Source: Cloacibacterium sp047601505 (GTDB taxonomy: Bacteria > Bacteroidota > Bacteroidia > Flavobacteriales > Weeksellaceae). From it: a DNA stretch of 64,000 nucleotides. The notes below the pieces were generated by a model. It saw only the letters and a program-made list of their open reading frames with translations. It did no database searches and was not told where the DNA came from. The stretch covers positions 2,542,001 through 2,606,000 of the forward strand of contig NZ_JASGJD010000001.1 of the NCBI RefSeq assembly GCF_047601505.1, read 5' to 3'. Below, piece after piece: positions 41,637 through 51,327 of this stretch. The translations under genes and the position numbers were made by a program. Numbering within the stretch: the first letter of the stretch is position 1; each line of letters starts with the position of its first letter.

Positions 41637-43079
41637 CTAATTGGTTGTTTGTTTTTCAATTTTCGAAAGCATTTCTTTGGCGTTATCATTATTAGGATTT
41701 AATTCCAAAGATTTTAAATAATGTTTCTTTGAGATGTCATATTTTCCAGTGATAAAATATCCTTCGCCTAAGCTATCATAAGCATTTGCTGAATTTGGAT
41801 TTTCTTTTAAGTTGAGTTCAAAAACTTTTATTGCATCATTCAATCGGTCACTTTTCAGTAAAATATAACCAATTAAATTTAAGGTGTTTTCAAAATTCCA
41901 TTGTGGATTTTTCTTTTTTATTGCGTTATATTTCTTTTCTGCATTTTGATTATCAGTTTTTAGAAATTCAGAAAGAATGAATTCATCAGAAAGTGAATGT
42001 TCATCGATAAAATTTTTGTCGACCAAACCAGCAACATGATTGATTATTTGATCTTGAACTGGAAGGAATTTATATCCATTTGATAAAACAATTATTGACA
42101 TTTTACTATCCGGGAAATTTCTATAAGCACTTACATTTCCGCCGGAGAAGCCAAAAGAATTGTGATTATCCAACTTAATAATATCCCAGCCGTAACCAAA
42201 AAGCTTTTTTTTATTAGTAAAATTAAAAGGTTCCCACATTGATTTTTTGGTTTCCGGATTTATAAAAGCATTATTATCAAGGCGAATGCTCCAATCCAGA
42301 AAAGCTTGTAATGTGATAGCAACTCCATTGCCAGAATGCGCTCTGAATCCGTCATTTACAGACAATGTATTTTCATAGCGTTTATTTTTTAAATCATATA
42401 CATTTCGCTGTACTCTATTTGGAATGTTTTCTGCAGAGTTTGATGAAAATAATATCTTTCCGTTTGCATCCGGAAATTGATTATTGAAAATATAATCTTC
42501 AAATGTTTCTCCTGATATTTTTTCAATAATCATTGTTAACAGACAATAATTTGTTTGATTATAACTAAATTGATTTCCAGCTTCAAACACTATTTTTTCT
42601 TTAGACAATCTTTCTATTTTTTCTCTATCAGTGGTATTCACCGAAATGTCATTAAATCTAATGATGTCTGGTAATCCAGAAGAATGTGTCAGAAGGTTTT
42701 TAATTTTTACTTGTTGCCACTCTTTTGGAAGGTTATCCAGATATTTTGAAATTTTGTCGTCTAATGATAGTTTCCCTTTTTCTACAAGCTGAAAAACACC
42801 AACAGTAGAAATTAATTTCGAAGTAGAATAGATTCTGAAAAGTGAGTTTTGATTGACCGGATTATTTCCTTCCAAATTCTCTTTTCCGTAATAGGCTTCA
42901 AAGATAATTTTGCCGTCTTTTACAACTCCAACTGCTAATCCTGGAATTTGATTTGTTTCGATAGCCTGCTTTAGATAACTATCTATTTTTTGTTTTGCTT
43001 CGATTTTGGGATTTTCTTTTTTTTGGCTAAAAGAGAGAACAGATATGAGCACAAAAAATACGAACAGAAAATTTCTCAT
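41637..43079 (-). CDS. Serine hydrolase (beta-lactamase/PBP-like) with TPR tail, second copy
   Basis: I use ATG 43079 (MRNFLFVFFVLISVLSFSQ), which gives a clean signal peptide; a TTG ten codons upstream is possible. SxxK is IYSTSKLISTVG. At the place of YxN the sequence is QFSYNQTNYCLL, so Y-N-Q replaces the usual Y-x-N. A TPR-like tail follows (YDSLGEGYFITGKYDISKKH). It is a tandem relative of 40225 with the same domain plan. An AraC-type regulator lies upstream in the same direction. Confidence 0.85.
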   Translation of the reverse strand: MRNFLFVFFVLISVLSFSQKKENPKIEAKQKIDSYLKQAIETNQIPGLAVGVVKDGKIIFEAYYGKENLEGNNPVNQNSLFRIYSTSKLISTVGVFQLVEKGKLSLDDKISKYLDNLPKEWQQVKIKNLLTHSSGLPDIIRFNDISVNTTDREKIERLSKEKIVFEAGNQFSYNQTNYCLLTMIIEKISGETFEDYIFNNQFPDANGKILFSSNSAENIPNRVQRNVYDLKNKRYENTLSVNDGFRAHSGNGVAITLQAFLDWSIRLDNNAFINPETKKSMWEPFNFTNKKKLFGYGWDIIKLDNHNSFGFSGGNVSAYRNFPDSKMSIIVLSNGYKFLPVQDQIINHVAGLVDKNFIDEHSLSDEFILSEFLKTDNQNAEKKYNAIKKKNPQWNFENTLNLIGYILLKSDRLNDAIKVFELNLKENPNSANAYDSLGEGYFITGKYDISKKHYLKSLELNPNNDNAKEMLSKIEKQTTN

Positions 43080-43180
43080 AATGGATTTTGATTTTATAAT
43101 TTGATGCAAAGATGCGCCAGAATGCTTGAATACACGACCGACTAAAAAAAGTCGAACGTATTTTTCAATAAAATCAATCT

Positions 43181-44317
43181 TTAGAATGCACTTTTTCTAA
43201 ATTCAGTAGGCGTTTTGCCTGTGTATTTTTTGAATGAAGTACTGAACGACGATTTGGAATTGAATCCCACCTGATACAGAATCTCTAAAATTGTAAGCTC
43301 TTTTTGCGTGGGATCTTTCAAAATTTTCTTGGCTTTTTCGATTCGATATTCATTAATGAAATCAAAAAAATGTTTATCCATATACAGATTAATTAAAGCC
43401 GATAACTCTTTAACTGGCATTTTCACTTGCTCTGCCAAATCCTGAATTGTTAAAAAAGAATCCAAATAGGGTTCGTTCTTAATCATAAAATCTTTTAAAG
43501 ATTCTATCTGTTTATTTTTTTCGTCATCAATTACTGGAGAAGATTTTGATTTAGAAACAATATCGATAATCGGTTTTAATTGAGAGTTAACTCCTCTGAA
43601 AAATTCAGGATTATTTAACGCTACAAATAGGTACCAACAAGTACAAAAGAAAAAAGCAAACCCATCCAAAGTTACAATCCACTGTCTAAGTTCTCCGAAA
43701 CCAAAAATAAAAGTAACCAACCATCTTATTAATACTAAAAAATGTAAGACATAATATAGAATTGTTATTTTGTAAAGTGCATTTAATATAGAGATATTTG
43801 GATTTGTATAGTTCTCGAGATAGATCGTTTTAGATTTTCTTATAACCAAAAATGACGCAATAAAGTAAACTTGAAATAGAACTTCAAAAAGAATATGAAA
43901 AAACTGCATGATAGGTGATTCGCTCAACCCATTGATGAAACCTACTTTTGAAGCCCTATCTTCAAAATAAATCCCATACGCCATATACAAATTGAAAGCA
44001 ATAAAAGGAATGATATGTAATAAATATTTCTGTTTTAGTCGAAATTTGGAGAAACAAATAGACAATACATAGAGATAAAAAGATGCTGGAACCAGATAAT
44101 TTATACTCCAACGAAAAGCCTCAAGGTTAATGAAATTAACCGGGAATTCTCGCATCAAAAATTTGCAAGCATCTACTGCATTTGTGATAAGAAAAAAAGC
44201 AAGAAGAAAATTAGATATTCGGTACTTTGTTTTTACAATGAGTAAAAACAAAGCAAGAAAAAGTACCAAAAAAATCCCAATAGAAGAAACAAGATATAGA
44301 AAACTGTACCTATCCAT
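43181..44317 (-). CDS. Membrane-embedded AraC-family regulator
   Basis: The 378-residue protein has about seven hydrophobic spans in its first 235 residues (FLYLVSSIGIFLVLFLALFL ... GFAFFFCTCWYLFVAL). An AraC HTH pair follows (LTIQDLAEQVKMPVKELSAL, ILEILYQVGFNSKSSFSTSF, KKYTGKTPTEFRK). This '7TM plus AraC' plan is common in flavobacteria. It precedes the tandem serine hydrolases by 100 bases on the same strand and may control them. Confidence 0.87.
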   Translation of the reverse strand: MDRYSFLYLVSSIGIFLVLFLALFLLIVKTKYRISNFLLAFFLITNAVDACKFLMREFPVNFINLEAFRWSINYLVPASFYLYVLSICFSKFRLKQKYLLHIIPFIAFNLYMAYGIYFEDRASKVGFINGLSESPIMQFFHILFEVLFQVYFIASFLVIRKSKTIYLENYTNPNISILNALYKITILYYVLHFLVLIRWLVTFIFGFGELRQWIVTLDGFAFFFCTCWYLFVALNNPEFFRGVNSQLKPIIDIVSKSKSSPVIDDEKNKQIESLKDFMIKNEPYLDSFLTIQDLAEQVKMPVKELSALINLYMDKHFFDFINEYRIEKAKKILKDPTQKELTILEILYQVGFNSKSSFSTSFKKYTGKTPTEFRKSAF

Positions 44318-44884
44318 AGTTAAATTTAAACAAAAGAAAAAATTACCATTTCTTAATTTTTATAAAAAAAATACATTTTAGAAAAAAAGATAAATATTAT
44401 TGATTTTTACTAAATCATGTCAAAATTATCTAAGTCAGATAAAATTTAGCAAAGATTTAATTTACTCATACAAAAAGTTCAATTTTTAAAAAAATTGAAC
44501 AAATATCTCTATTATAACTTTATCGCAGCATTTTATAAATACAATTACATCTTACATCGCACAAATATACAAAAACCTATGTAGGAGATATACTCTTTGA
44601 AATCTATCTGTACGAGAAAGAAAAGTTTCAAATTACAATTATTTATCAATATAATTAAATTAAAAACTCAACTTTAGCAGAGTAGCCAAATCTCGATATA
44701 TTGCTTTAATACAAAAAACAGATTCCTTTAATCAATATAGTAACTTACATAACTATTTTAGAACATGAAATTTATATAATCTGTAAAAAAATTTAATTTG
44801 TAATTTATCACTACATAATTAGTTGTAATTCAAAAAAATTAGCTAATATTGTTTCACTATAAAAATAGTTATAAAAATAGTAAT
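44318..44884. other. Intergenic region with a 5' part of the 22-bp-unit repeat family
   Basis: The divergent promoter region of the AraC-type regulator and the GLPGLI gene. At about 44660-44765 it holds AAAACTCAACTTTAGCAGAG, a TTTAATACAAA stretch and ATTTTAGAACATGAA, which match 16260-16340 and mark a further degenerate copy of the intergenic repeat, without its tandem units. No gene is visible. Confidence 0.45.
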
Positions 44885-45712
44885 ATGAAAAAATTATTTT
44901 TAATTATGGCAATCGCTTTTAATTGTATTGCTTTAGCTCAAGATTACAAAATCATTTACGAGTTTAAATGGAAGACTGAACCCCATGATAGTAATTATAA
45001 TTATGAATTAACTACATTACTAAATAATGGAAAAGACTCATATTTTGAAGCACTTTCAAAATTTAAATATGATTCATTAAAAACGGATATGCGGAATAAA
45101 GGTTTTAGAAATTTACCTGGTCCAAAGGAAATTTGGAAATTTCAATCTTTAATAAAAAAAGATTTACAAAATCAAATAGTAAGGAGCGAAAATGAAATTT
45201 TTGATAAAGTTTACGTAACAAAATTTGAATCTCAACCAAAATGGAAGATTTTTGAAGATAAAAATAAAATTTTTGAATATAATGTACAGAAAGCTGAAAC
45301 ATTGTTTGGAGGAAGAAAGTGGGTTGCTTGGTTTACAAATGAAATTCCCATAAATGATGGTCCATACAAATTCTTTGGACTTCCTGGATTAATTCTAAAA
45401 ATTACCGATTCTGATGAAAATTTCATTTTTGAAATTAAGGGATTAACCAAAGATAAAAGCGATATTTCAAAAAGAAACAGAAATTCTTCTATCATAAATT
45501 TAACGTCAAAACAGTGGAACGCTTTTTGGGAGAAATACCAAAATGATCCATCCAATATTTTTCAAAATTTAAATGAACCTGGTGCTTCTTATAGCTATGT
45601 ATATAATGGGAAAAATGTAAATTCAAAAGAAGCAAAAGAGTCTTATAATAAGGCAGAAAAAGAAAAAATAAACCTATTTAAAAACCCTATCGAATTAAAA
45701 CCTTCTGAATAA
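44885..45712 (+). CDS. GLPGLI family protein
   Basis: The start ATG at 44885 gives a clean signal peptide (MKKLFLIMAIAFNCIALAQ); a TTG or ATG 36 bases upstream would add twelve residues. The 275-residue exported protein carries the family-defining motif YKFFGLPGLILKITD and the preceding WKIFEDKNKIFEYNVQKAET, KWVAWFTNEIPINDGP. GLPGLI proteins are confined to Bacteroidetes; function is unknown, often found with TonB receptors. It stands alone here. Confidence 0.9.
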   Translation: MKKLFLIMAIAFNCIALAQDYKIIYEFKWKTEPHDSNYNYELTTLLNNGKDSYFEALSKFKYDSLKTDMRNKGFRNLPGPKEIWKFQSLIKKDLQNQIVRSENEIFDKVYVTKFESQPKWKIFEDKNKIFEYNVQKAETLFGGRKWVAWFTNEIPINDGPYKFFGLPGLILKITDSDENFIFEIKGLTKDKSDISKRNRNSSIINLTSKQWNAFWEKYQNDPSNIFQNLNEPGASYSYVYNGKNVNSKEAKESYNKAEKEKINLFKNPIELKPSE

Positions 45713-45828
45713 TATTTATTGTAGTTGTATAGTTTTCATTAATAAACAATTTTGTAAAATTTTAAAAACAAACATTTTTCAGAATTTATTCTTTAAACAC
45801 ATCTTATTTATTTCATTATGTTTCTGTA

Positions 45829-45905
45829 TAGCTAAAGCATATCGACTATATGACTGAAGTATGAAATCTTATCAATGCCCTAAGCCACAATTTATGAAAA
45901 AAAAC
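45829..45905. repeat. Intergenic repeat with 22-bp tandem unit, copy 4
   Basis: CTGTATAGCTAAAGCATATC then GACTATATGACTGAAGTATG and AAATCTTATCAATGCC match the copies at 16358 and 33388, with more changes. It is flanked by converging genes. The gap 45713-46031 holds nothing else. Confidence 0.55.
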
Positions 45906-46031
45906 TATTACTCTTTAAAAAACTCATCTAAAATTAGTTTATAAATTTCCAAATAATAATCGAAACAATCTTTATGATTAATAAAAATTTAGAAATTGTA
46001 CAATAGATAAGTTAAGCTAGTGGCTTTTTTC

Positions 46032-46925
46032 TTATTTTTTATGATTTCTATTCTCCATTGTTTTATGTTTTATCCATTGTATTGAAACGTCAAAAGGTGT
46101 TGTAATATCAAGAGAGGAAGTATTATGTCCTAAAGCTGGAAACAAGGTATATTCAAAAGGTTTGCCTTGAGCTTTAAAAGTATTTAATTGCTCTATACAC
46201 AATTTTACAGGGATTTGTATATCCTTCTCTCCAAAGAGCCAAAGTCCAGGAATTGAAATGGCATTCAAAGAAACTTTTGGGTCAGTTGCCACAAATTGAT
46301 ATTTATCGGGGTCATTTTTTGTATGTTCACGAGCATCTGCATCTGTATGGTTGTCCCAAAATTTATCATTTCCATTTGTATAAAATTGAAATCGAAGTTG
46401 CTCTAAAGTTGTAATTGTAGGGCAACTAAATAAAACCATAAATTGAATTTGAGGATTTTTACTTGCAGCAATTGGAATTATCCATCCTGCTTGACTGAAA
46501 CCAACTAATCCAATTTGTGTTTTCTTGTCTTTCAAATAAGTTCGTAAAGTTTTCACCGCTTCGTTTGCGTCGCTAGATAATAAATTAAGGTTGGCAAAGT
46601 CTATATTATTAGTACCAACAGTTGGACCAACATATACGCCTCCTGATTCTCCTACTCCACGTTTGTCATACGTTAATACAGCGATGCCTTCTTTCGCTAA
46701 TCGTTTTGCGAACTCCATTTCTCTTTTCACGGGGTCTGAACCATGAACAATTACAACTGCTGCAAATAGTTTTTCGGGTCTTAATATTGAACCCGCAAGA
46801 GTGACACCTTGACTGTTAAACTTTACCTCTTCGATGGTATAATCTGTTGATTGTGAAAATACATTTACTGGTAATATTATTAAAAATAACCAAAAAAATG
46901 AGTTCTGAATAAAGCTGATTTTCAT
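46032..46925 (-). CDS. Exported alpha/beta hydrolase (prolyl-oligopeptidase-like)
   Basis: The 297-residue protein has a signal peptide (FFWLFLIILPVNVFSQ). The hydrolase core reads AAVVIVHGSDPVKREMEFAK, VLTYDKRGVGESGG and nucleophile elbow LVGFSQAGWIIPIAA (GFSQAG), with a late Asp (GEKDIQIP) and His (ALGHNTSS). It belongs to the dipeptidyl-peptidase/acyl-esterase-like group; substrate unknown. It follows a larger hydrolase (46983) by 57 bases. Confidence 0.85.
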   Translation of the reverse strand: MKISFIQNSFFWLFLIILPVNVFSQSTDYTIEEVKFNSQGVTLAGSILRPEKLFAAVVIVHGSDPVKREMEFAKRLAKEGIAVLTYDKRGVGESGGVYVGPTVGTNNIDFANLNLLSSDANEAVKTLRTYLKDKKTQIGLVGFSQAGWIIPIAASKNPQIQFMVLFSCPTITTLEQLRFQFYTNGNDKFWDNHTDADAREHTKNDPDKYQFVATDPKVSLNAISIPGLWLFGEKDIQIPVKLCIEQLNTFKAQGKPFEYTLFPALGHNTSSLDITTPFDVSIQWIKHKTMENRNHKK

Positions 46926-46982
46926 TTAAAATAATTTGGATTTTTAATGAATTGTTCTGTTTCTCAAGTTACACTTTATTTG

Positions 46983-48617
46983 TTATTTTTTTAGAAAATC
47001 AAAAATTTTATTATTCAGAATTTTTGGTTGGTCGAAAGGAACATTATGTGAGCTTTTCTTAATGATTTCTAATTCTGAATTATCAATCATTTTTGCAATT
47101 TGTTCTGTATGTTCTAGTTTTATTTCATCATTATCTGCTGCAATAACTAAAACTGGGTTTTTTATTTTTTTTAAATCACCATCTGTGATATTTGGATATT
47201 TTAGCATTAAATTCAATCTCCTCTTTTCCTTTTCGTCATTTGTACTTTCATACCTATCTTTTATAGATGTCAATAATTCTTCTTTTACACCGTTAGGATT
47301 TGTATTTGCTCCAATTGTAACCAATTTATTTACAAGATTAGGATATTTGGAATTGAAGATTAAACCAGTGATTCCTCCATCACTCCAACCAACGATGTTT
47401 ACTTTTTCCAGTTTGAGTTGTATTATTAATTGTAGTAAATCGTCTGCTAGTTTCTCATATCCATAATCTTTTTCTGCGAAGTCTAAACTTTTCCCTTGGG
47501 CTCTTGTATCCAAAGAAATAACACGATATTGTTTTGAAAAAAATGCAATTTGATTATAAAAATCTGAGATTAGCCCATTATTTCCTTCCAAGAAAATTAA
47601 AGGTTCGCCTTTACCATATTCTTCATAATAGATTTTGGCATCATTAAGATTAATATAATTTCCATTTGGATTGTTGCCATAAATTGTTTTCAAACCTTCT
47701 TCTCTTCCCTTATAAAAACTAATGAGTTTGTTTTCATTTTCTGTGATTTCTTCCTTACTTTTTTTGGTCTCGGAAACAATACTTCCTTTCTTATCATAAC
47801 CAATATCAAGATTTGTAAGAAAAGTTCCATCACTTTCTTCCCATTGAGATTGACTTTGAAACCTAAATATTAAATTTTTTGAGAGAGATTTTTTTGCAGA
47901 AATTCCAAATACAAAATCTGTATCTTTCGATGGGATATATTCCACTAATTGCAGTGTGATGGCAATTTTATCTAAATTATTAAAAAGTAATTTATACTTA
48001 GATAAATCTATTTTTTGCCAACCTGTGGAAGAGGTTTTGTAAATAATATTATCATTTAATATTGATTGGTTGGGTATTGAATTTTTTACATTATAGATAT
48101 TTAATTTCAAAGTTATCTGTTCATATTTTGAACTTGGAATTATATGAAAACTGAAAGACTTCAATTTTGTTTTTTTATAAATATCAAAAATATTTCCTTG
48201 TTCAATCGTTGGAACATTTTTGTCAAACATTTTTGAAAAGGTTAAAAAAGGTCGTTTTTTCTCTCCTAGAGTTTTCTCTTTTAATTTTTTAACAGTTAGT
48301 ATAACTTCCTGAATATTTGAAGTTTTAATTTTTAAATATACATTTGGATTAATTTTCAAGTCAGAAAGTTCAATACTCTTTTCCAAATAACCTTCTGCTT
48401 TAAAAACAATTTTCTTATTTTTCAATTCATCAGGAATAGCAATTTTATAAAATCCTTTTTCATTAGTGATTGCTCCAATATTAGTATCCTTAATTCCTAT
48501 TGCACAATATGACAAATTTCCGTCTTCTTCATTTTTTACAACACCTTGAATAATTGTTTGGGAACTTATAAAAATATTTGACAGTAAAAGGAAAAATATA
48601 AGTGATTTTAGATTCAT
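46983..48617 (-). CDS. CarboxypepD-regulatory domain fused to alpha/beta hydrolase (544 aa)
   Basis: The signal peptide (MNLKSLIFFLLLSNIFISSQ) is followed by a carboxypeptidase-like regulatory beta-sandwich (TIIQGVVKNEEDGNLSYCAI ... EKGFYKIAIP, ~20-100), usually the N-terminal extension of TonB receptors. A beta-rich middle follows. From about residue 310 there is an alpha/beta hydrolase (KIYYEEYGKGEPLIFLEG, VISLDTRAQGKSLDF, nucleophile VNIVGWSDGGITGLIF, AADNDEIK, SSHNVPFDQP). A full triad (Ser, Asp, His) is visible. The combination is unusual. Both hydrolases here may be co-expressed. Confidence 0.82.
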   Translation of the reverse strand: MNLKSLIFFLLLSNIFISSQTIIQGVVKNEEDGNLSYCAIGIKDTNIGAITNEKGFYKIAIPDELKNKKIVFKAEGYLEKSIELSDLKINPNVYLKIKTSNIQEVILTVKKLKEKTLGEKKRPFLTFSKMFDKNVPTIEQGNIFDIYKKTKLKSFSFHIIPSSKYEQITLKLNIYNVKNSIPNQSILNDNIIYKTSSTGWQKIDLSKYKLLFNNLDKIAITLQLVEYIPSKDTDFVFGISAKKSLSKNLIFRFQSQSQWEESDGTFLTNLDIGYDKKGSIVSETKKSKEEITENENKLISFYKGREEGLKTIYGNNPNGNYINLNDAKIYYEEYGKGEPLIFLEGNNGLISDFYNQIAFFSKQYRVISLDTRAQGKSLDFAEKDYGYEKLADDLLQLIIQLKLEKVNIVGWSDGGITGLIFNSKYPNLVNKLVTIGANTNPNGVKEELLTSIKDRYESTNDEKEKRRLNLMLKYPNITDGDLKKIKNPVLVIAADNDEIKLEHTEQIAKMIDNSELEIIKKSSHNVPFDQPKILNNKIFDFLKK

Positions 48618-48975
48618 ATTTCTTTTTCAAAATAGTCGTAAAAATTGAGTGAAAGTTACTTTTGACAAATTGTGTTAAAAATATATAGAATATTGTAAGA
48701 TTAGCCACATCCGTCATACTGAGCAATATTAGAACAATGTTCTCGAAGAACAAACTCATAACTTACATAGTCTTAAAAAGCACAGTCGAAGCCTCTCAAA
48801 TTAACTAAAATATATAACATAAACATACAAATTCTTCATAACTATTATAGTATTCCTTTAATGGCTTGTAGAATTATTTTAGAACGATAAATACTAAGTT
48901 CAGGATTAAAAATTATATTTGTATAACTAAAAATACTTTTAAACTACGTCATTATTCGCACACCGTAAAGTATAA
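48618..48975. other. Intergenic region, nothing firm
   Basis: Between the divergent hydrolase and cupin genes. A stretch near 48850-48890 (ATTCCTTTAATGGC ... ATTTTAGAACGATAAATAC) recalls the front part of the intergenic repeat family, but weakly. No gene or hairpin was recognised. Confidence 0.35.
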
Positions 48976-49005
48976 ATGATTCTAAAAAAATATAAACAAT
49001 TGAAA

Positions 49006-49374
49006 ATGAAAGAAATAAACAAAATAACGTTATCAGAAAAATTTTCTCTTTTTTCAGAATATTGGTCTCCAAAAATTGTAGGCGAATTGAATGGACAAAA
49101 TGTAAAACTAGCTAAATTCAAAGGAGAATTTGTATGGCATAAGCACGATAACGAAGATGAAATGTTTTTAGTTGTTGATGGTATATTGAAAATTGAATTT
49201 CGAGACAAAACTGTAACGCTTAACAAAAACGAATTTTTAATCGTTCCAAAAGGTGTAGAACACAAGCCTGTTGCCGAAAATGAAGTTTTAGTAATGCTTT
49301 TTGAACCTGCCTCTACATTAAATACAGGCGATACCGAAAATGAATTAACAAAACATCAATTAGATTGGATATAA
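49006..49374 (+). CDS. Small cupin-domain protein
   Basis: I start at ATG 49006 (MKEINKITLSEKFSLFSEYW), which gives 122 residues; an ATG at 48976 adds ten Lys-rich residues. The single cupin shows motif 1 as VWHKHDNEDEMFLVVDG (two His and a Glu as metal ligands) and motif 2 as LIVPKGVEHKPVAE. Similar proteins are mannose-6-phosphate-isomerase-like cupins of unknown substrate. It stands alone, convergent with the LytTR operon. Confidence 0.87.
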   Translation: MKEINKITLSEKFSLFSEYWSPKIVGELNGQNVKLAKFKGEFVWHKHDNEDEMFLVVDGILKIEFRDKTVTLNKNEFLIVPKGVEHKPVAENEVLVMLFEPASTLNTGDTENELTKHQLDWI

Positions 49375-49400
49375 TCACAAAGTTTGTGAGATAGTGTAAT

Positions 49401-50117
49401 TCACCCTCTAATTCCTAGTAATTGATAGAGTTCTTCTTTTTTATTAAGAGCAATAGAAATAGTTTTTCCGTTAACGAGTTCTACCATATTTCCGTTAATA
49501 CTTCTGACAGATTCCAGATTAAGAATAAATGAACGTTGAACTCGGAAAAACTTAGGAAGTTTCAAAACGTCTTCCATAGACTTAAGAGTTGTATAAGTAG
49601 TATAAGAATCATTGGTCAATACAAATTTCAGGTAATCTCCTTGAGCTTCTACATAGAGAATTTCGTCTAACATAATCTTAATTAACTTACCATCAGATTT
49701 TATAAAAATTCTATCATTATTAATTTGATGAACAGATGTTGCTTGGTATTTAAGAGTTAGGAATTCTTTAGCTCTGTTTACAGCTTTCAAGAAACGATCA
49801 AACCGAACCGGTTTTACAAGATAATCTACAACTCCCGTGTCAAAACCATCTAATGCAAAATCACGATGCGCTGTGATAAAAACAACCATGGGAGAATGAT
49901 GAAGAGAACGCACCAATTCCATACCATTAATATTAGGCATCTGAATATCACTAAAGATAATATCAACTTCATTTTCCTGAAGAAATTGCAGTGCTTCTAA
50001 AGGTTCATCAAAGGATTTTAGCATTTGTAGAAATGGTATTTTCCCAACAAAACCTTCTACAATTTCTCTTCCGATAGGTTCGTCATCAATAACAATACAA
50101 GTAATCAATTTTTCCAT
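49401..50117 (-). CDS. LytTR-type response regulator
   Basis: The 238-residue protein has a receiver with D57 (VDIIFSDIQMPNINGMEL) and VVDYLVKPVRFDRFLKAV, then a LytTR domain (ILYVEAQGDYLKFVLTNDSY, FFRVQRSFILNLESVRSING). It starts 2 bases after the histidine kinase stop. The TonB-type receptor lies upstream in the same direction, so the three may form an operon. Confidence 0.93.
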   Translation of the reverse strand: MEKLITCIVIDDEPIGREIVEGFVGKIPFLQMLKSFDEPLEALQFLQENEVDIIFSDIQMPNINGMELVRSLHHSPMVVFITAHRDFALDGFDTGVVDYLVKPVRFDRFLKAVNRAKEFLTLKYQATSVHQINNDRIFIKSDGKLIKIMLDEILYVEAQGDYLKFVLTNDSYTTYTTLKSMEDVLKLPKFFRVQRSFILNLESVRSINGNMVELVNGKTISIALNKKEELYQLLGIRG

Positions 50118-50119
50118 TA

Positions 50120-51250
50120 TTAAAGGTCTATTTTCAGGGTTGCGGTAAAGATATTGTTTTCAGTTCCTATATTCATTTCATATTTTTCGGGATAGATTAA
50201 TTGCAATCTTTTTTTTACATTCTCTAGTCCTATACCTCCATAAGCATTACTATTTTCCTTAAAAATAGCATCGTTTTCTATAATAAAGCTAAATGCTGTT
50301 TTCTCAATTTTAATTTGAATATTGATAAAAGGATGCTTGCTTTTCAATCCGTATTTAAAAGCATTTTCTATGAGGGTAAATGTAAGAAGAGGCGCAATTA
50401 ATAAGCCCAACGCATTTTCTTCGCCTTCTATTTTCAGTTGAATATCTTTTTCTGTAGAATAACGCATTTTTTCGAGTTCTACATAATTGCGAATAAAATC
50501 CAATTCTTTTTCTAGAGAAACCTTTTCTGTATTAGATTCATACAGATTGTAACTCATTATTTCTGAAAGATTAAGAACAACCTCAGGTGCCAAATCAGAT
50601 TTTTTCACTGTTAATCCGTATAGATTATTTAGGGTGTTAAACAGGAAATGGGGATTGAGTTGCGTTTTTAAAAAATCTTTTTCAATATTGATGTTTTTAA
50701 CCTCAAGTTCCGATTTTTCTTTTTGAAATTTCAAGGCAGAGCTGTACGTTTTTGCAAGTTCCATTAAAGTTTTTAAGAAAAAAAACGGCACAAGGAAAAA
50801 CAATACCCAAAGTATATTTTTAATATAATAATCTACCGAAAAAACCTCTATAAATTTTGGCGGATAAGTAGTGAGTTTACCAGGGTTTTGAATTTCGTGA
50901 ATATCATATTGAAGATAGTAAGCAAGAATAAAAAAAGAATGACTTACCATAAGCCACAAAAAAGTTGAGATTATAAACAATATCACAAACTGAAAAATAT
51001 TGCTAATTCTATTAAAAAAAACTGAAAATAAGTAGAAAGAAAAGAGTGTAGAAAAGGTATATCGAATGGTAAAAAAAAGTGCAATTCTCTCATTAAACAT
51101 ATAATAAAACTGCAAAAACAGAAAAATTGAAAAAATTATCCACACCAAAAAATGGTATAGAATTCTGTTTCTTTTGGTATAGAATTTATCAAAATCTAAT
51201 TGCGTTAGTTTCTGTAATATCGGATTGGTAAATATTTTTGTCTTATTCAT
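50120..51250 (-). CDS. LytS-type sensor histidine kinase
   Basis: I use ATG 51250 (MNKTKIFTNPILQKLTQLDF); a GTG six codons upstream is the alternative. Four membrane spans (about 30-180) are followed by a His_kinase domain with TQLNPHFLFNTLNNLYGL (phosphoacceptor His), FTLIENAFKYGLKSKHPF and an ATPase end (GGIGLENVKKRLQLIYP). The family works with LytTR regulators. Its partner is the downstream gene at 49401. Confidence 0.93.
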   Translation of the reverse strand: MNKTKIFTNPILQKLTQLDFDKFYTKRNRILYHFLVWIIFSIFLFLQFYYMFNERIALFFTIRYTFSTLFSFYLFSVFFNRISNIFQFVILFIISTFLWLMVSHSFFILAYYLQYDIHEIQNPGKLTTYPPKFIEVFSVDYYIKNILWVLFFLVPFFFLKTLMELAKTYSSALKFQKEKSELEVKNINIEKDFLKTQLNPHFLFNTLNNLYGLTVKKSDLAPEVVLNLSEIMSYNLYESNTEKVSLEKELDFIRNYVELEKMRYSTEKDIQLKIEGEENALGLLIAPLLTFTLIENAFKYGLKSKHPFINIQIKIEKTAFSFIIENDAIFKENSNAYGGIGLENVKKRLQLIYPEKYEMNIGTENNIFTATLKIDL

Positions 51251-51327
51251 ATCAGAAGTTGAAAACACAGCTTCAAAGATAAACTTTTGAAGCTGTAATT
51301 TTTAATTATAAGGTAAAAAGGTGAACA

